DNA of 17,967 nt from Patescibacteria group bacterium. Lineage in GTDB: Bacteria; Patescibacteriota; Minisyncoccia; Moranbacterales; UBA1568. The notes beneath the pieces are model-generated. The model was not told where the DNA came from and searched no databases. It was given only the letters and a program-made list of their open reading frames with translations. The translations under genes were made by a program, and so were the position numbers. This document shows, in pieces, positions 1 through 6,506 of the stretch (positions are counted from its first letter, which is position 1; every line of letters starts with the position of its first letter). The stretch spans positions 1 through 17,967 of the forward strand of contig JAUPWI010000040.1 of the NCBI GenBank assembly GCA_030916545.1, in the 5' to 3' direction.

Positions 1-153
1 GTGCTCAAGGAAGTGCGCGATACCATTTTCCTTTTTTGATTCATAGCGCGACCCGACTCCGGTCATCACGAGCACTGTCACCGTCTCCGCTTCCGCCATC
101 GGAGCGAGCACGATGCGCAGTCCGTTCTTCAAAGTGATTTTTTCGTATTGCAT
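1..153 (-). CDS. M16 family zinc metallopeptidase, N-terminal part (runs off the window)
   Basis: The first 51 residues of an insulinase/mitochondrial-processing-peptidase-like protease are read on the minus strand from ATG at 153. The protein opens with the beta-strand pattern typical of M16 (KITLKNGLRIVLAPM), then VTVLVMTGVGSRYE. It ends at the window edge inside HFLEH (residues 47-51), the inverted zinc motif HxxEH, in which the two His bind zinc and the Glu is the catalytic base. The usual continuation, including the distal Glu ligand, lies outside the window, so completeness cannot be judged. It is downstream of glyS on the same strand with a 71-base gap and has its own likely promoter at 174-201. 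A weak GGTAACGG stretch is the only SD-like sequence. Family assignment is firm; the substrate is unknown. Confidence 0.88.
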   Translation of the reverse strand, partial: MQYEKITLKNGLRIVLAPMAEAETVTVLVMTGVGSRYESKKENGIAHFLEH

Positions 154-173
154 ATCATGTCCGTTACCTATCA

Positions 174-201
174 ATTATCCCGCGTTCATTGCCCGTCTCA
201 A
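174..201 (-). promoter_or_regulatory. Likely sigma70-type promoter of the M16 protease gene
   Basis: On the minus strand TTGAGA (201-196) and GATAAT (179-174) are separated by 16 bases. The start codon is at 153, so the leader would be only about 14 bases. No terminator hairpin is visible between glyS and this site, so read-through from glyS is also possible. Confidence 0.5.
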
Positions 202-224
202 ATCTTTTTCTCTCGAATGAAACG

Positions 225-1634
225 CTATATGCTTCCTCCTATGTAATTTTTCAGATCCGCAATCTTCACCCGCGTCTGCTGCATGGTGTCTCGATCACGA
301 ATGGTGACGGTGTCTACGAGTGAAGTATCCTCACCCAAGCCGATGGTATCAAAATCGACCGTCACACAGTACGGTGTACCGATCTCATCCTGCCGGCGAT
401 AACGCTTGCCCACATTGCCATTGTCGTCGAATTCCGCTCGCAATGACTTCCTCAATTCCTCATAAATACCGCGCGCCTTTCCCACTAATTCTTCCTTATT
501 CTTCATGAGTGGAAATACCGCTACCTGTACTGGCGCGAGTTTTTTGGGAAACTTCAAGACGATGCGAGTATCATTCTCCCCGACCGTTTCTTCGGTATAG
601 GCATCAGTCATCACTGCAAGGAATGTTCGGTCCACACCAACAGAGGTTTCAACAATCCATGGCACATATTTTTCATTGGTCTGCGGATCACGATAAGACA
701 AATCAGTACCAGAAAATTTCGTGTGCTGCGTAAGATCATAATCGGAGCGATTATGAATACCCTCAAGTTCCTTGAAGCCAAATGGAAAGCGATATTCAAT
801 ATCCCAGGCTGCCTTGGCGTAAAAAACGAGATTCTCATGCTCATGCCAGCGCAAATTTTCCGGCTTGAGACCAAGATCAAGGTAATACTGAAAACGCTTC
901 GCGCGCCACTCCTCATAAACCGTCGCCGCCGTTTCTGGTCTCACAAAATACTGCATTTCCATCTGTTCGAATTCGCGCTTCCGGAAAATGAATTGCCGCG
1001 CCGTGATTTCATTGCGGAATGCCTTGCCGATCTGAGCGATGCCGAAAGGCACTTTGACCCGGGACGAATCGAGCACGTTCTTGAAATTGACGTAGATACC
1101 CTGACACGTCTCCCCGCGCAGATAGGTCGGCTCCTTGGTCCAGTCGCTCGTGAAATTCCCGAGATTCGATTTGACCAACAGATTGAAACCCTTTGCATCG
1201 GTGAAGCTCTTCTTTCCGCATTTCGGACAAACAATTTTGTCTTTGTTCTCGCCAAACAACGCATTGATTTCTTCTTCACTCATTTTCTCATCGGCAAAGA
1301 CACCTGCTTCCTCGAGCAAGTGGTCGACACGCACCCGGGTATGACACTCTCGACACTCTGCAAGAGGATCACTGAAACCGCCCACGTGTCCCGAGGCCTC
1401 CCAGACTTTCGGATGCATGAAGATGGCGCTGTCGAGTCCGACGATATTGTCGTGCTCGCGTACCATCGCCTGCCACCAGGCTTCGCGAATATTCTTCGCC
1501 AACTCCACCCCATACGGTCCAAAGTCATACACCGCAGCAAACCCACCGTAGATTTCAGAAGAAGGGAAAATGAAACCCCGCCGCTTACAAAGCGAGACGA
1601 TCTTTTCCATGAGGTCTGGCGTGGTTCCTGCCAT
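225..1634 (-). CDS. glyS: Glycine--tRNA ligase, single-chain dimeric (alpha2) type
   Basis: This 469-residue class II aminoacyl-tRNA synthetase charges tRNA-Gly with glycine in the cytoplasm. Visible signatures are the N-terminal catalytic start with GGFAAVYDFGPYG (30-42), a zinc-ribbon insertion with C94-x2-C97 and C136-x2-C139, motif 2 FRNE (206-209) followed by RQFIFRKREFEQME, and motif 3 ETSVGVDRTF (329-338). A C-terminal anticodon-binding domain contains the usual GKRYRRQDEIGTPY stretch. Length and motifs fit the archaeal/eukaryotic-like alpha2 enzyme and not the alpha2beta2 enzyme. The open frame extends upstream to 1721, but ATG 1634 (MAGTTPDLMEKI) is where family similarity begins; the 29 residues before it look untranslated. 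There is no SD. A promoter lies at 1693-1721. Confidence 0.96.
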   Translation of the reverse strand: MAGTTPDLMEKIVSLCKRRGFIFPSSEIYGGFAAVYDFGPYGVELAKNIREAWWQAMVREHDNIVGLDSAIFMHPKVWEASGHVGGFSDPLAECRECHTRVRVDHLLEEAGVFADEKMSEEEINALFGENKDKIVCPKCGKKSFTDAKGFNLLVKSNLGNFTSDWTKEPTYLRGETCQGIYVNFKNVLDSSRVKVPFGIAQIGKAFRNEITARQFIFRKREFEQMEMQYFVRPETAATVYEEWRAKRFQYYLDLGLKPENLRWHEHENLVFYAKAAWDIEYRFPFGFKELEGIHNRSDYDLTQHTKFSGTDLSYRDPQTNEKYVPWIVETSVGVDRTFLAVMTDAYTEETVGENDTRIVLKFPKKLAPVQVAVFPLMKNKEELVGKARGIYEELRKSLRAEFDDNGNVGKRYRRQDEIGTPYCVTVDFDTIGLGEDTSLVDTVTIRDRDTMQQTRVKIADLKNYIGGSI

Positions 1635-1641
1635 ATGAGTA

Positions 1642-1670
1642 TTGACAATACGGATTAATGAAAGTATAAT
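1642..1670 (+). promoter_or_regulatory. Perfect-consensus sigma70 promoter driving the 1770-2568 unit
   Basis: TTGACA (1642-1647) and TATAAT (1665-1670) are separated by exactly 17 bases, matching the consensus at all 12 positions. The predicted start is near 1677, giving a leader of about 93 bases before ATG 1770. It lies within the 5' leader of glyS on the opposite strand, so the two promoters face each other. Confidence 0.8.
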
Positions 1671-1692
1671 GTAACTTCTCTTTAACAATCGT

Positions 1693-1721
1693 ATCGTACA
1701 GGGATTTTCCCTGTTTTTCAA
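1693..1721 (-). promoter_or_regulatory. Likely glyS promoter
   Basis: On the minus strand TTGAAA (1721-1716) and TACGAT (1698-1693) are separated by 17 bases. The predicted start is near 1686, giving a leader of about 50 bases. The whole spacer is occupied by the palindrome at 1699-1713. Confidence 0.6.
1699..1718. promoter_or_regulatory. Palindrome CAGGGA-TTT-TCCCTG followed by T5: operator or leader terminator
   Basis: A perfect 6-bp inverted repeat with a 3-base loop spans 1699-1713. It fills the -35/-10 spacer of the glyS promoter, as an operator would. Read on the plus strand it is followed by five T (1714-1718) and starts about 22 bases after the predicted plus-strand transcription start, so it also looks like a short intrinsic terminator or attenuator in the leader of gene 1770. 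Which role is real cannot be decided from sequence alone. Confidence 0.5.
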
Positions 1722-1769
1722 GCTTTTTCACCCTCAACGACTCCGGTCGCACTTCAAAAGGAAAACACC

Positions 1770-2117
1770 ATGTCACAAATGCCAGTAGAGGGGATAGCAG
1801 CGATACTCGAAGCAAGCGGCGTTGAGATAACGCACGCGGAGCCAGCAGGAACACCGGCAATACTGTGCGCATGTGTTCACGATGACCGGGGCGACTTCTC
1901 TCTTCATGGAACCGTCACGGAATTGCAAATCAACCATGATGAAAACACTTTTAGAATCATTTTCCGGGAAATTCGGTCCGTATTGCTAACCTTCCCTCCT
2001 GATGCGCAACGGCCACAACAGTATCTCCGCGGTACTTTGGACGGCGAATATGCCCATATCAATGTCACCGCCACCTTCATGACAATCCCCGCTCTGCTGG
2101 ATGAACCCGATATCTAG
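1770..2117 (+). CDS. Small uncharacterised protein, 115 residues
   Basis: I do not recognise this family. ATG 1770 is preceded by the SD AAGGA (1758-1762) at a 7-base spacing, and the gene sits downstream of a perfect consensus promoter, so it is very likely expressed. The protein is acidic and soluble, with alternating hydrophobic residues suggesting a beta-rich fold (FSLHGTVTELQI, YAHINVTATFMTI). It has two close cysteines (LCACVHDD) and no signal peptide or membrane segment. It is followed after 55 bases by a second small gene, also with a strong SD, and the pair ends at a terminator at 2593-2624. The two proteins do not look like duplicates. No function is proposed. Confidence 0.7.
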   Translation: MSQMPVEGIAAILEASGVEITHAEPAGTPAILCACVHDDRGDFSLHGTVTELQINHDENTFRIIFREIRSVLLTFPPDAQRPQQYLRGTLDGEYAHINVTATFMTIPALLDEPDI

Positions 2118-2172
2118 AAATCAGAGCTGTCCCCACCCCGCGACCCCGGTCGTGTTTTTTAGGAGCGTCTCA

Positions 2173-2568
2173 ATGAACACAAATGCAAGTCCGTCAAAAA
2201 ACCCGATGACGGGCACGTTACAACTACTGAATATCCCAGTAGTGATCAGTCCCGATCTTTCTCGCGATGACACCTCTTCCAAACTATGTGTAATCCTCTA
2301 CGGAGATACTGATGGCATTCTCGACGAACTGAGCCTCGTGCAACAATTAATCACCGACGAAAATGGGCTCCAAGGGTTCCGCGCTACGCGGAGAGGAGAT
2401 GTCATCACTTGCACTCTGTGTCCCGCGAAGAAAGCGCCTAATAAACCGTCCGCATTCCTGCGAGTCAGCGTAACATATGGCACTTTTGCCTTGGGGGAGG
2501 AGGACTATAGGCCTAGCGCTTTCCAGTGTATGTTCATGGAAGTAGGGTCGACCCTCCCCAAGAGCTGA
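2173..2568 (+). CDS. Small uncharacterised protein, 131 residues
   Basis: I do not recognise this family. The open frame begins at 2101, overlapping the end of the previous gene, but ATG 2173 is the better start: it has the SD AGGAG (2161-2165) at a 7-base spacing and removes a low-complexity leader. The protein is soluble with no membrane segment. It has a middle section KLCVILYGDTDGILDELSLV, a CxxC pair (ITCTLCPAKK) that could bind a metal, and a beta-like C-terminal part. It is the second and last gene of the unit starting at promoter 1642-1670; its stop is 24 bases before the terminator stem. No function is proposed. Confidence 0.72.
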   Translation: MNTNASPSKNPMTGTLQLLNIPVVISPDLSRDDTSSKLCVILYGDTDGILDELSLVQQLITDENGLQGFRATRRGDVITCTLCPAKKAPNKPSAFLRVSVTYGTFALGEEDYRPSAFQCMFMEVGSTLPKS

Positions 2569-2592
2569 AATCGAAGCCGACGTCCATCACCC

Positions 2593-2624
2593 GCCGCGCG
2601 CGCACCCTGCCGCGGCTTTTTTTT
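2593..2624 (+). terminator. Intrinsic terminator of the 1770-2568 unit
   Basis: GCCGCG (2593-2598) pairs with CGCGGC (2611-2616) across a 12-base loop and is followed by eight T (2617-2624). It is directly downstream of the second small gene. Confidence 0.85.
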
Positions 2625-2647
2625 GTCTCACCTACACAAACACGAAA

Positions 2648-2728
2648 CGAAGATGCGAAAAATGCTTTTTTCGATGCTGGTGTTTTTTGAAAACACGTCG
2701 CGAGAAAAAAGCATTTTTTGCATCTTCG
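2648..2728 (+). repeat. Long hairpin element, copy 1 (conserved core, variable stem)
   Basis: The outer arms 2648-2672 and 2704-2728 pair over 25 bp, with one G-U (G2657/T2719). Inside is a symmetric internal loop, GATGCTG (2673-2679) facing GTCGCGA (2697-2703), in which all seven opposed positions are mismatched. Inside that is a 7-bp stem, GTGTTTT/AAAACAC, with loop TTG. The same core recurs at 2836-2868 and 17853-17882. Runs of T6 and A6 flank the core. Strand is assigned from the core orientation. No protein is encoded; apparent short reading frames across it follow from the palindrome. It lies between the terminator at 2593-2624 and a degraded ATPase gene end. Confidence 0.85.
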
Positions 2729-2758
2729 GAAGAAACACTATCCGAATTCTATTCCTAT

Positions 2759-2805
2759 TCAGACATGTTCCTGTCGATGAAGCCTCGTCTTGCAAGCCTC
2801 TTCAT
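2759..2805 (-). pseudogene. Remnant of a duplicated P-type ATPase C-terminus
   Basis: Read on the minus strand this gives FYEEACKTRLHRQEHV-stop. The intact ATPase next door ends FFEEARKTRLYRQKQT-stop. Reading frame and stop position are shared. Only the last 15-20 codons remain; upstream (toward higher coordinates) the similarity runs into the hairpin at 2813-2891. It has no start codon or expression signal and is not expected to be functional. Confidence 0.75.
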
Positions 2806-2812
2806 AAAAACG

Positions 2813-2891
2813 GAAATGCAAAAGGCGCTTTTTTTGACGCTTATGTTTTTGCAAAAAACATGTCGCAAGAAAAAGGCGCCTTTTGCATTTC
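2813..2891 (+). repeat. Long hairpin element, copy 2 (conserved core, variable stem)
   Basis: The outer arms 2813-2835 and 2869-2891 pair over 23 bp with two G-U pairs (T2829/G2875, T2835/G2869). The internal loop GACGCTT (2836-2842) faces GTCGCAA (2862-2868), with six mismatches and one T-G. The inner 8-bp stem ATGTTTTT/AAAAACAT has loop GCA. It is 37 bases downstream of the ATPase stop, with its core antisense to that gene. On the minus strand the outer stem is followed by CG and five T (2810-2806), so it could also terminate ATPase transcription. Confidence 0.85.
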
Positions 2892-2928
2892 ACATTTCTG
2901 AAAAATATCTCCCCTGATTTCGTCCGTA

Positions 2929-5700
2929 TCAGGTTTGCTTCTGCCGATAAAGCCTCGTCTTCCGCGCCTCTTCGAAGAAGAAAATGAGCAGGGTGAAGAC
3001 GACAGCCGCAAGCCAATCAAGTCCGTCAATTTCAGTCATACCGAGCGCTGACTGAAAAAATGAAAGATTGGTAAAGGCAATCATCATAGTGATAGAGGTT
3101 GCCATCGCTCCCCAGACATACGGATTAGAAAACGGCTGCATCCTAAAGAATGGCGTCTCCGCGCTGCGTGACTGGAGAAGATTCGCCATCTGCGTGAGCG
3201 CAATCGTGATATAGGCTGCGGTCGTCGCCTTCACATACATCAGGTCTTCAGTCGGGAGACTCTCCCCAAACACCCAACCATCCCGCATGAGCGACAAGAG
3301 AAAAGCTGTCACCGCTCCGGCTGCCATGAGCATACCGAGCACGACGATACGTCGGACTCCCTCCCACTCCATCACCCGCTGTTTCCCATTCGATGCCGAT
3401 GCGCGCCGGGCTCCGGGTTCTTCCGGTTCCATACCGAGCGCGAACGAAGGCAGGAGGTCGGTCGCCAGATCGGTGGCGAGGATCTGTATCGCGGTGATCG
3501 GCATCGGAATATGGAACAGGAATCCGAGAAGCACCGTGAACAGTTCGCTCGCGTTGGACGTGAAGACATAGTGGACGAATTTCTTCAGATTGCTGAAGAT
3601 GGTCCGCCCCTCACGGATGCCGGACACGATGGAGGAAAAATGGTCATCGAGCAGGATCATGTCGGCGGCATCCTTCGAAACGTCCGTCCCGATGATACCC
3701 ATGGCGATTCCGATATCGGCCTTCTTGAGCGCGAGCGCATCATTCACTCCGTCGCCGGTCATCGCGACAATCTGTCCTTCACGCTGCAAGAGCGTCGCCA
3801 CCCGGAGCTTTTCCGCCGGAGCGATGCGGGCGAAAATGACATCTTGTTTCAGCAGTTCCGAAAGTGCCTGATCGGTCATACCCGATACGGCCGTACCATT
3901 GACCACCCTCTCCTGGTCACCGGGAGCGAAAAATCCGATCTCACGCGCGATGGCAAGCGCGGTTTTCTCATAATCCCCCGTCATCATCATGACGCGGATA
4001 CCGTACTCACGACAGGCAGAGAACGCTTCTTTCGTCCCGGCCCGCGGCGGATCGATCATCGCCATCATCCCGACCCACGTCAACTGCCTTTCCATCTCAT
4101 CGACATACGCCGATTCCGGCAAACCGTCGAGATCCCGATACGCGAACGCGAGGACGCGCAGCGCCTGAGAGGAAAGCTTGTCATAGATCGACTGCACCAT
4201 GACCCGATCTTCGGTCGTGAACGGAAGGCGTCCCTCCGGAGTCAGCCAATGCGTCGCCAGCGGAAGAATGGCGTCCGGAGAACCTTTCACATACGACGCA
4301 GTGATCCCGTCCTGATACGCCACACTCATGCGCATCCGCTCGGATGCGAAAGGAAGTTCGAGGATCTTCCGGTTCCCTCTTTCGAAGAATCCTTGTTTCG
4401 CATTGTACTTCCGCGTCGCGACCAGGATGGCGCCTTCGGTCGGATCTCCAAGAATTGAATAGACTCCTTGTTCCGCAACCAGGCTCGCGCTATTGCACAA
4501 GGCTCCGATGCGGAACAGCATTTCCCCGCCTGGAAGTTCGGTCGCGTTGATCGGCTTTCCGTTTAGGGAGAACTCTCCCTCCGGCGCATACCCCACACCA
4601 CTCACCTGATAGGCTGTCGTACCGAGCACGACCTGAGTCACCGTCAGCTCGTTCTTGGTGATGGTACCGGTCTTATCGGAACAGATGATCGATACCGAAC
4701 CGAGCGTTTCCACAGCCGAAAGCTTCTTCGCCAGCACATGGTGTCCGAGCAGTCTTCGCATACCCAAAGCAAAAGCGACCGATACGGCGGCCGGCAATCC
4801 CTCCGGAACCACCGAAACAGCCAACGCAAGCGCGAGCAGGAAACTCTCGTACAATGAAAACCCGGACTGCTGACCCACCGTGAGCACGGCCCCTCCCATC
4901 GCGACCGAAAGCAAGGCGACCGCGTGTCCGAATCGCTTCATTTTCTTCTGAAGCGGCGTCGGTTCCTGTTCGATGGCCGCCGTCAACCGGGCCATCCTTC
5001 CGAGCTCGGTAGCGGCCCCGGTACCGACCACGACCATCTGTCCCGTACCGGCCACCACCGACTCTCCTGTGAAAAGCATATTCTCTATATCGTTCTGCGC
5101 GACCTCTCCTGACATCGCTCCGGATCGACGCTCCTCAGGAACGGACTCTCCAGAAAAAATAAAGCTGTTCACCTTGAGATTGTAAGCCTCCAGAACATAT
5201 CCGTCCGCCGGCACGCTCGACCCGCTGTCCAAAAATACGATATCGCCTGGAACGATATCCCGGGCATCGATCTCGTGCTTTTCTCCTCCACGGATGACGA
5301 TGGCGCGATCAGTCATGTATCGTGCCAGTTTTTCCAGGATACGCTCCGCCTTGAATTCCTGAAAAAATCCCATCAAGGTATTCACCGCGATAATCACCGC
5401 GATGACCGTGGCATCACGAGTCTCTCCCACGAGAATCGCAAGAATGCCGGCCACCGCGAGAATCCAGACGAATACATCATTCAATTGCCGGAAAAAAAGC
5501 TTGATAACCCAATAATCACGCTTCTTTTCAATCGTATTCTTCCCATGCTGTATCTGGCGTGCCGATACTTCCTCTTCCGACAAGCCGTTCATTCCCGTAC
5601 CGAACAAGGAGAGGATTTCCTCCGGCTCATACCGATAGAATGGACGGTCTGGTATTGACATATGTTTTTGATATATCGGATTGGCAACACGGGAACACAC
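2929..5700 (-). CDS. Cation-transporting P-type ATPase, P2-like
   Basis: This 923-residue membrane ATPase pumps a cation using an aspartyl-phosphate intermediate. Visible in order are an N-terminal cation-ATPase domain, TM1-2, the actuator domain with SGES (183-186), TM3-4 with VVPEGLP (297-303), the phosphorylation motif DKTGT (D342), KGSPD (472-476) in the nucleotide domain, TGD (574-576), GDGVNDA (649-655), and six C-terminal membrane segments. Ion-site residues are NASE (E719) in TM5 and ATDLATD (D744, D748) in TM6. The paired aspartates resemble Na,K/H,K-type pumps more than the Asn-containing Ca2+ pumps, so the ion is uncertain. GTG 5700 is chosen because GAGGAG (5711-5706) precedes it by 5 bases; ATG 5661 is an alternative without an SD. 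It is a single gene. Its 3' end was duplicated (see 2759-2805). Confidence 0.93.
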   Translation of the reverse strand: MCSRVANPIYQKHMSIPDRPFYRYEPEEILSLFGTGMNGLSEEEVSARQIQHGKNTIEKKRDYWVIKLFFRQLNDVFVWILAVAGILAILVGETRDATVIAVIIAVNTLMGFFQEFKAERILEKLARYMTDRAIVIRGGEKHEIDARDIVPGDIVFLDSGSSVPADGYVLEAYNLKVNSFIFSGESVPEERRSGAMSGEVAQNDIENMLFTGESVVAGTGQMVVVGTGAATELGRMARLTAAIEQEPTPLQKKMKRFGHAVALLSVAMGGAVLTVGQQSGFSLYESFLLALALAVSVVPEGLPAAVSVAFALGMRRLLGHHVLAKKLSAVETLGSVSIICSDKTGTITKNELTVTQVVLGTTAYQVSGVGYAPEGEFSLNGKPINATELPGGEMLFRIGALCNSASLVAEQGVYSILGDPTEGAILVATRKYNAKQGFFERGNRKILELPFASERMRMSVAYQDGITASYVKGSPDAILPLATHWLTPEGRLPFTTEDRVMVQSIYDKLSSQALRVLAFAYRDLDGLPESAYVDEMERQLTWVGMMAMIDPPRAGTKEAFSACREYGIRVMMMTGDYEKTALAIAREIGFFAPGDQERVVNGTAVSGMTDQALSELLKQDVIFARIAPAEKLRVATLLQREGQIVAMTGDGVNDALALKKADIGIAMGIIGTDVSKDAADMILLDDHFSSIVSGIREGRTIFSNLKKFVHYVFTSNASELFTVLLGFLFHIPMPITAIQILATDLATDLLPSFALGMEPEEPGARRASASNGKQRVMEWEGVRRIVVLGMLMAAGAVTAFLLSLMRDGWVFGESLPTEDLMYVKATTAAYITIALTQMANLLQSRSAETPFFRMQPFSNPYVWGAMATSITMMIAFTNLSFFQSALGMTEIDGLDWLAAVVFTLLIFFFEEARKTRLYRQKQT

Positions 5701-5802
5701 GCACTCTCCTCAAAATGCGGTCCCCACATGTCTTCATCATACTCCAATCGGAAGATTTTTTCCCGCCACCTCTTCAATCGCTCATTCGCGCTTTACTGAT
5801 CA

Positions 5803-5834
5803 TTGACAAGGAGCCCGGCATGCTCCACAGTGGA
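5803..5834 (+). promoter_or_regulatory. Possible promoter with overlapping palindromes, upstream of the 5887-6620 unit
   Basis: A perfect -35 TTGACA (5803-5808) is followed 17 bases later by a poor -10, CACAGT (5826-5831). The spacer holds GGAGC (5810-5814) and GCTCC (5822-5826) as an inverted repeat. TCCAC-A-GTGGA (5824-5834) is a second palindrome over the -10. A strong -35 with a weak -10 and palindromes would fit an activated or repressed promoter. This is inference. Confidence 0.4.
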
Positions 5835-5886
5835 AGCGCACGTTAACAAAACTAGCCTTTCGCCACCAACCAAAAGGAGCCTCGTC

Positions 5887-6228
5887 ATGGAAGTCTCGCC
5901 TTTCCTCATAGCCTTGTCTCTCGGCGCCACCATTTTCTTCGGCTGGCTCTGCTTCTTCATAAACAGGCAGCCGGCCGAAAAGAAATCAGACGATATACCG
6001 CCCCCCTGCCTTCACAAGAGGCCTATTCCCCACTATTACGAGGATTCCAGCACCGGAATCAGGGTTATCGTATATGCCTGCACCGATTGCAGCATTGTAC
6101 TTCCTCCAGCGACCGGGACGCTAGCGCGCCTTTCTCCGCAAACCCTCGGGCAAATCCGCCAGGAGCTCGGGGACCAGGGCTACGATACAGCCGCCCTACC
6201 GTACATTCCGGTGGAGGACACCCCATGA
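5887..6228 (+). CDS. Small membrane-anchored protein with CxH...CxxC motif, 113 residues
   Basis: I do not recognise this family. ATG 5887 has AGGAG (5875-5879) at a 7-base spacing; the frame is open from 5803, but nothing supports an earlier start. Residues 5-24 form one transmembrane helix, followed by a short basic/acidic linker and a soluble domain. The domain starts CLHKRPIPH and contains ACTDC, so Cys/His pairs could bind zinc. The rest is helical and polar. The next gene overlaps by ATGA and has a similar Cys/His layout (CRYH and CRDC), suggesting related domains that may pair. A third small gene encodes only a membrane helix. No function is proposed. Confidence 0.75.
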   Translation: MEVSPFLIALSLGATIFFGWLCFFINRQPAEKKSDDIPPPCLHKRPIPHYYEDSSTGIRVIVYACTDCSIVLPPATGTLARLSPQTLGQIRQELGDQGYDTAALPYIPVEDTP

Positions 6229-6476
6229 GTCAAGGCTGCCGTTATCATCTTGCCGGACCCCTCACACTCGCCATCAATGGCCCATTCGGTCGCGACGGCA
6301 CGGAGATCAGCCTTGCAATCCTCTTCTGTCGGGATTGCGGCCGAGCGCACACGAATGACCATCTTGTCCTCGAGAATATGAATGCGGCCGGCAAAGTGGC
6401 TTTCGGCGGTTCCCTCGCTCAACTTCCCTCTGGGAAGGAAATCTTCGACCAGCTTTTCCAGCTGGATGTGAGCTGA
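6225..6476 (+). CDS. Small soluble protein with CxxH...CxxC motif, 83 residues
   Basis: I do not recognise this family. ATG 6225 overlaps the TGA of the previous gene (ATGA) and has GGAGG (6213-6217) at a 7-base spacing, indicating translational coupling. The protein opens MSQGCRYH and has FCRDCGRAH in the middle, a likely zinc-binding arrangement like that of the gene upstream. It then has a short segment that reads like a helix-turn region and a C-terminal helix (GKEIFDQLFQLDV). There is no membrane segment. It is too short for an enzyme; a binding or adaptor role is possible but unproven. Confidence 0.72.
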   Translation: MSQGCRYHLAGPLTLAINGPFGRDGTEISLAILFCRDCGRAHTNDHLVLENMNAAGKVAFGGSLAQLPSGKEIFDQLFQLDVS

Positions 6477-6506
6477 TCGATTCTCAATACTGATATGGAG
6501 GTCCCG

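Larger units (their letters stand above)
2648..2975. repeat. Tandem duplication: [hairpin + ATPase 3' end] x2, unit about 165-170 bp
   Basis: Copy 1 is hairpin 2648-2728 plus the gene-end remnant 2759-2805. Copy 2 is hairpin 2813-2891 plus the true ATPase 3' end 2929-2975. The gene-end segments align in register including the stop codon, at offset 170, with 28 of 35 matches between 2771-2805 and 2941-2975. The hairpin cores align at offset 163. The bases between hairpin and stop (about 30 and 37) are only weakly alike. The copies are old enough to have diverged by about 20-30%. Confidence 0.75.

Noticed and set aside
723..1658. 311-codon open frame on the plus strand
   Set aside because: Lies antisense within glyS, whose family motifs are unmistakable; it has no SD and no recognisable protein pattern.
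2648..2891. Possible CRISPR array or integron attC sites
   Set aside because: Only two units here, no spacers of constant size, and no R'/R'' boxes; each unit is a self-complementary hairpin with a shared core.
2623..3029. Several 60-90 codon frames on both strands
   Set aside because: They run through the long palindromes, and the similar peptides they share come from the hairpin core, not from protein homology.
3511..4458. 315-codon open frame on the plus strand
   Set aside because: Antisense shadow of the P-type ATPase; rich in Arg/His with no domain pattern.
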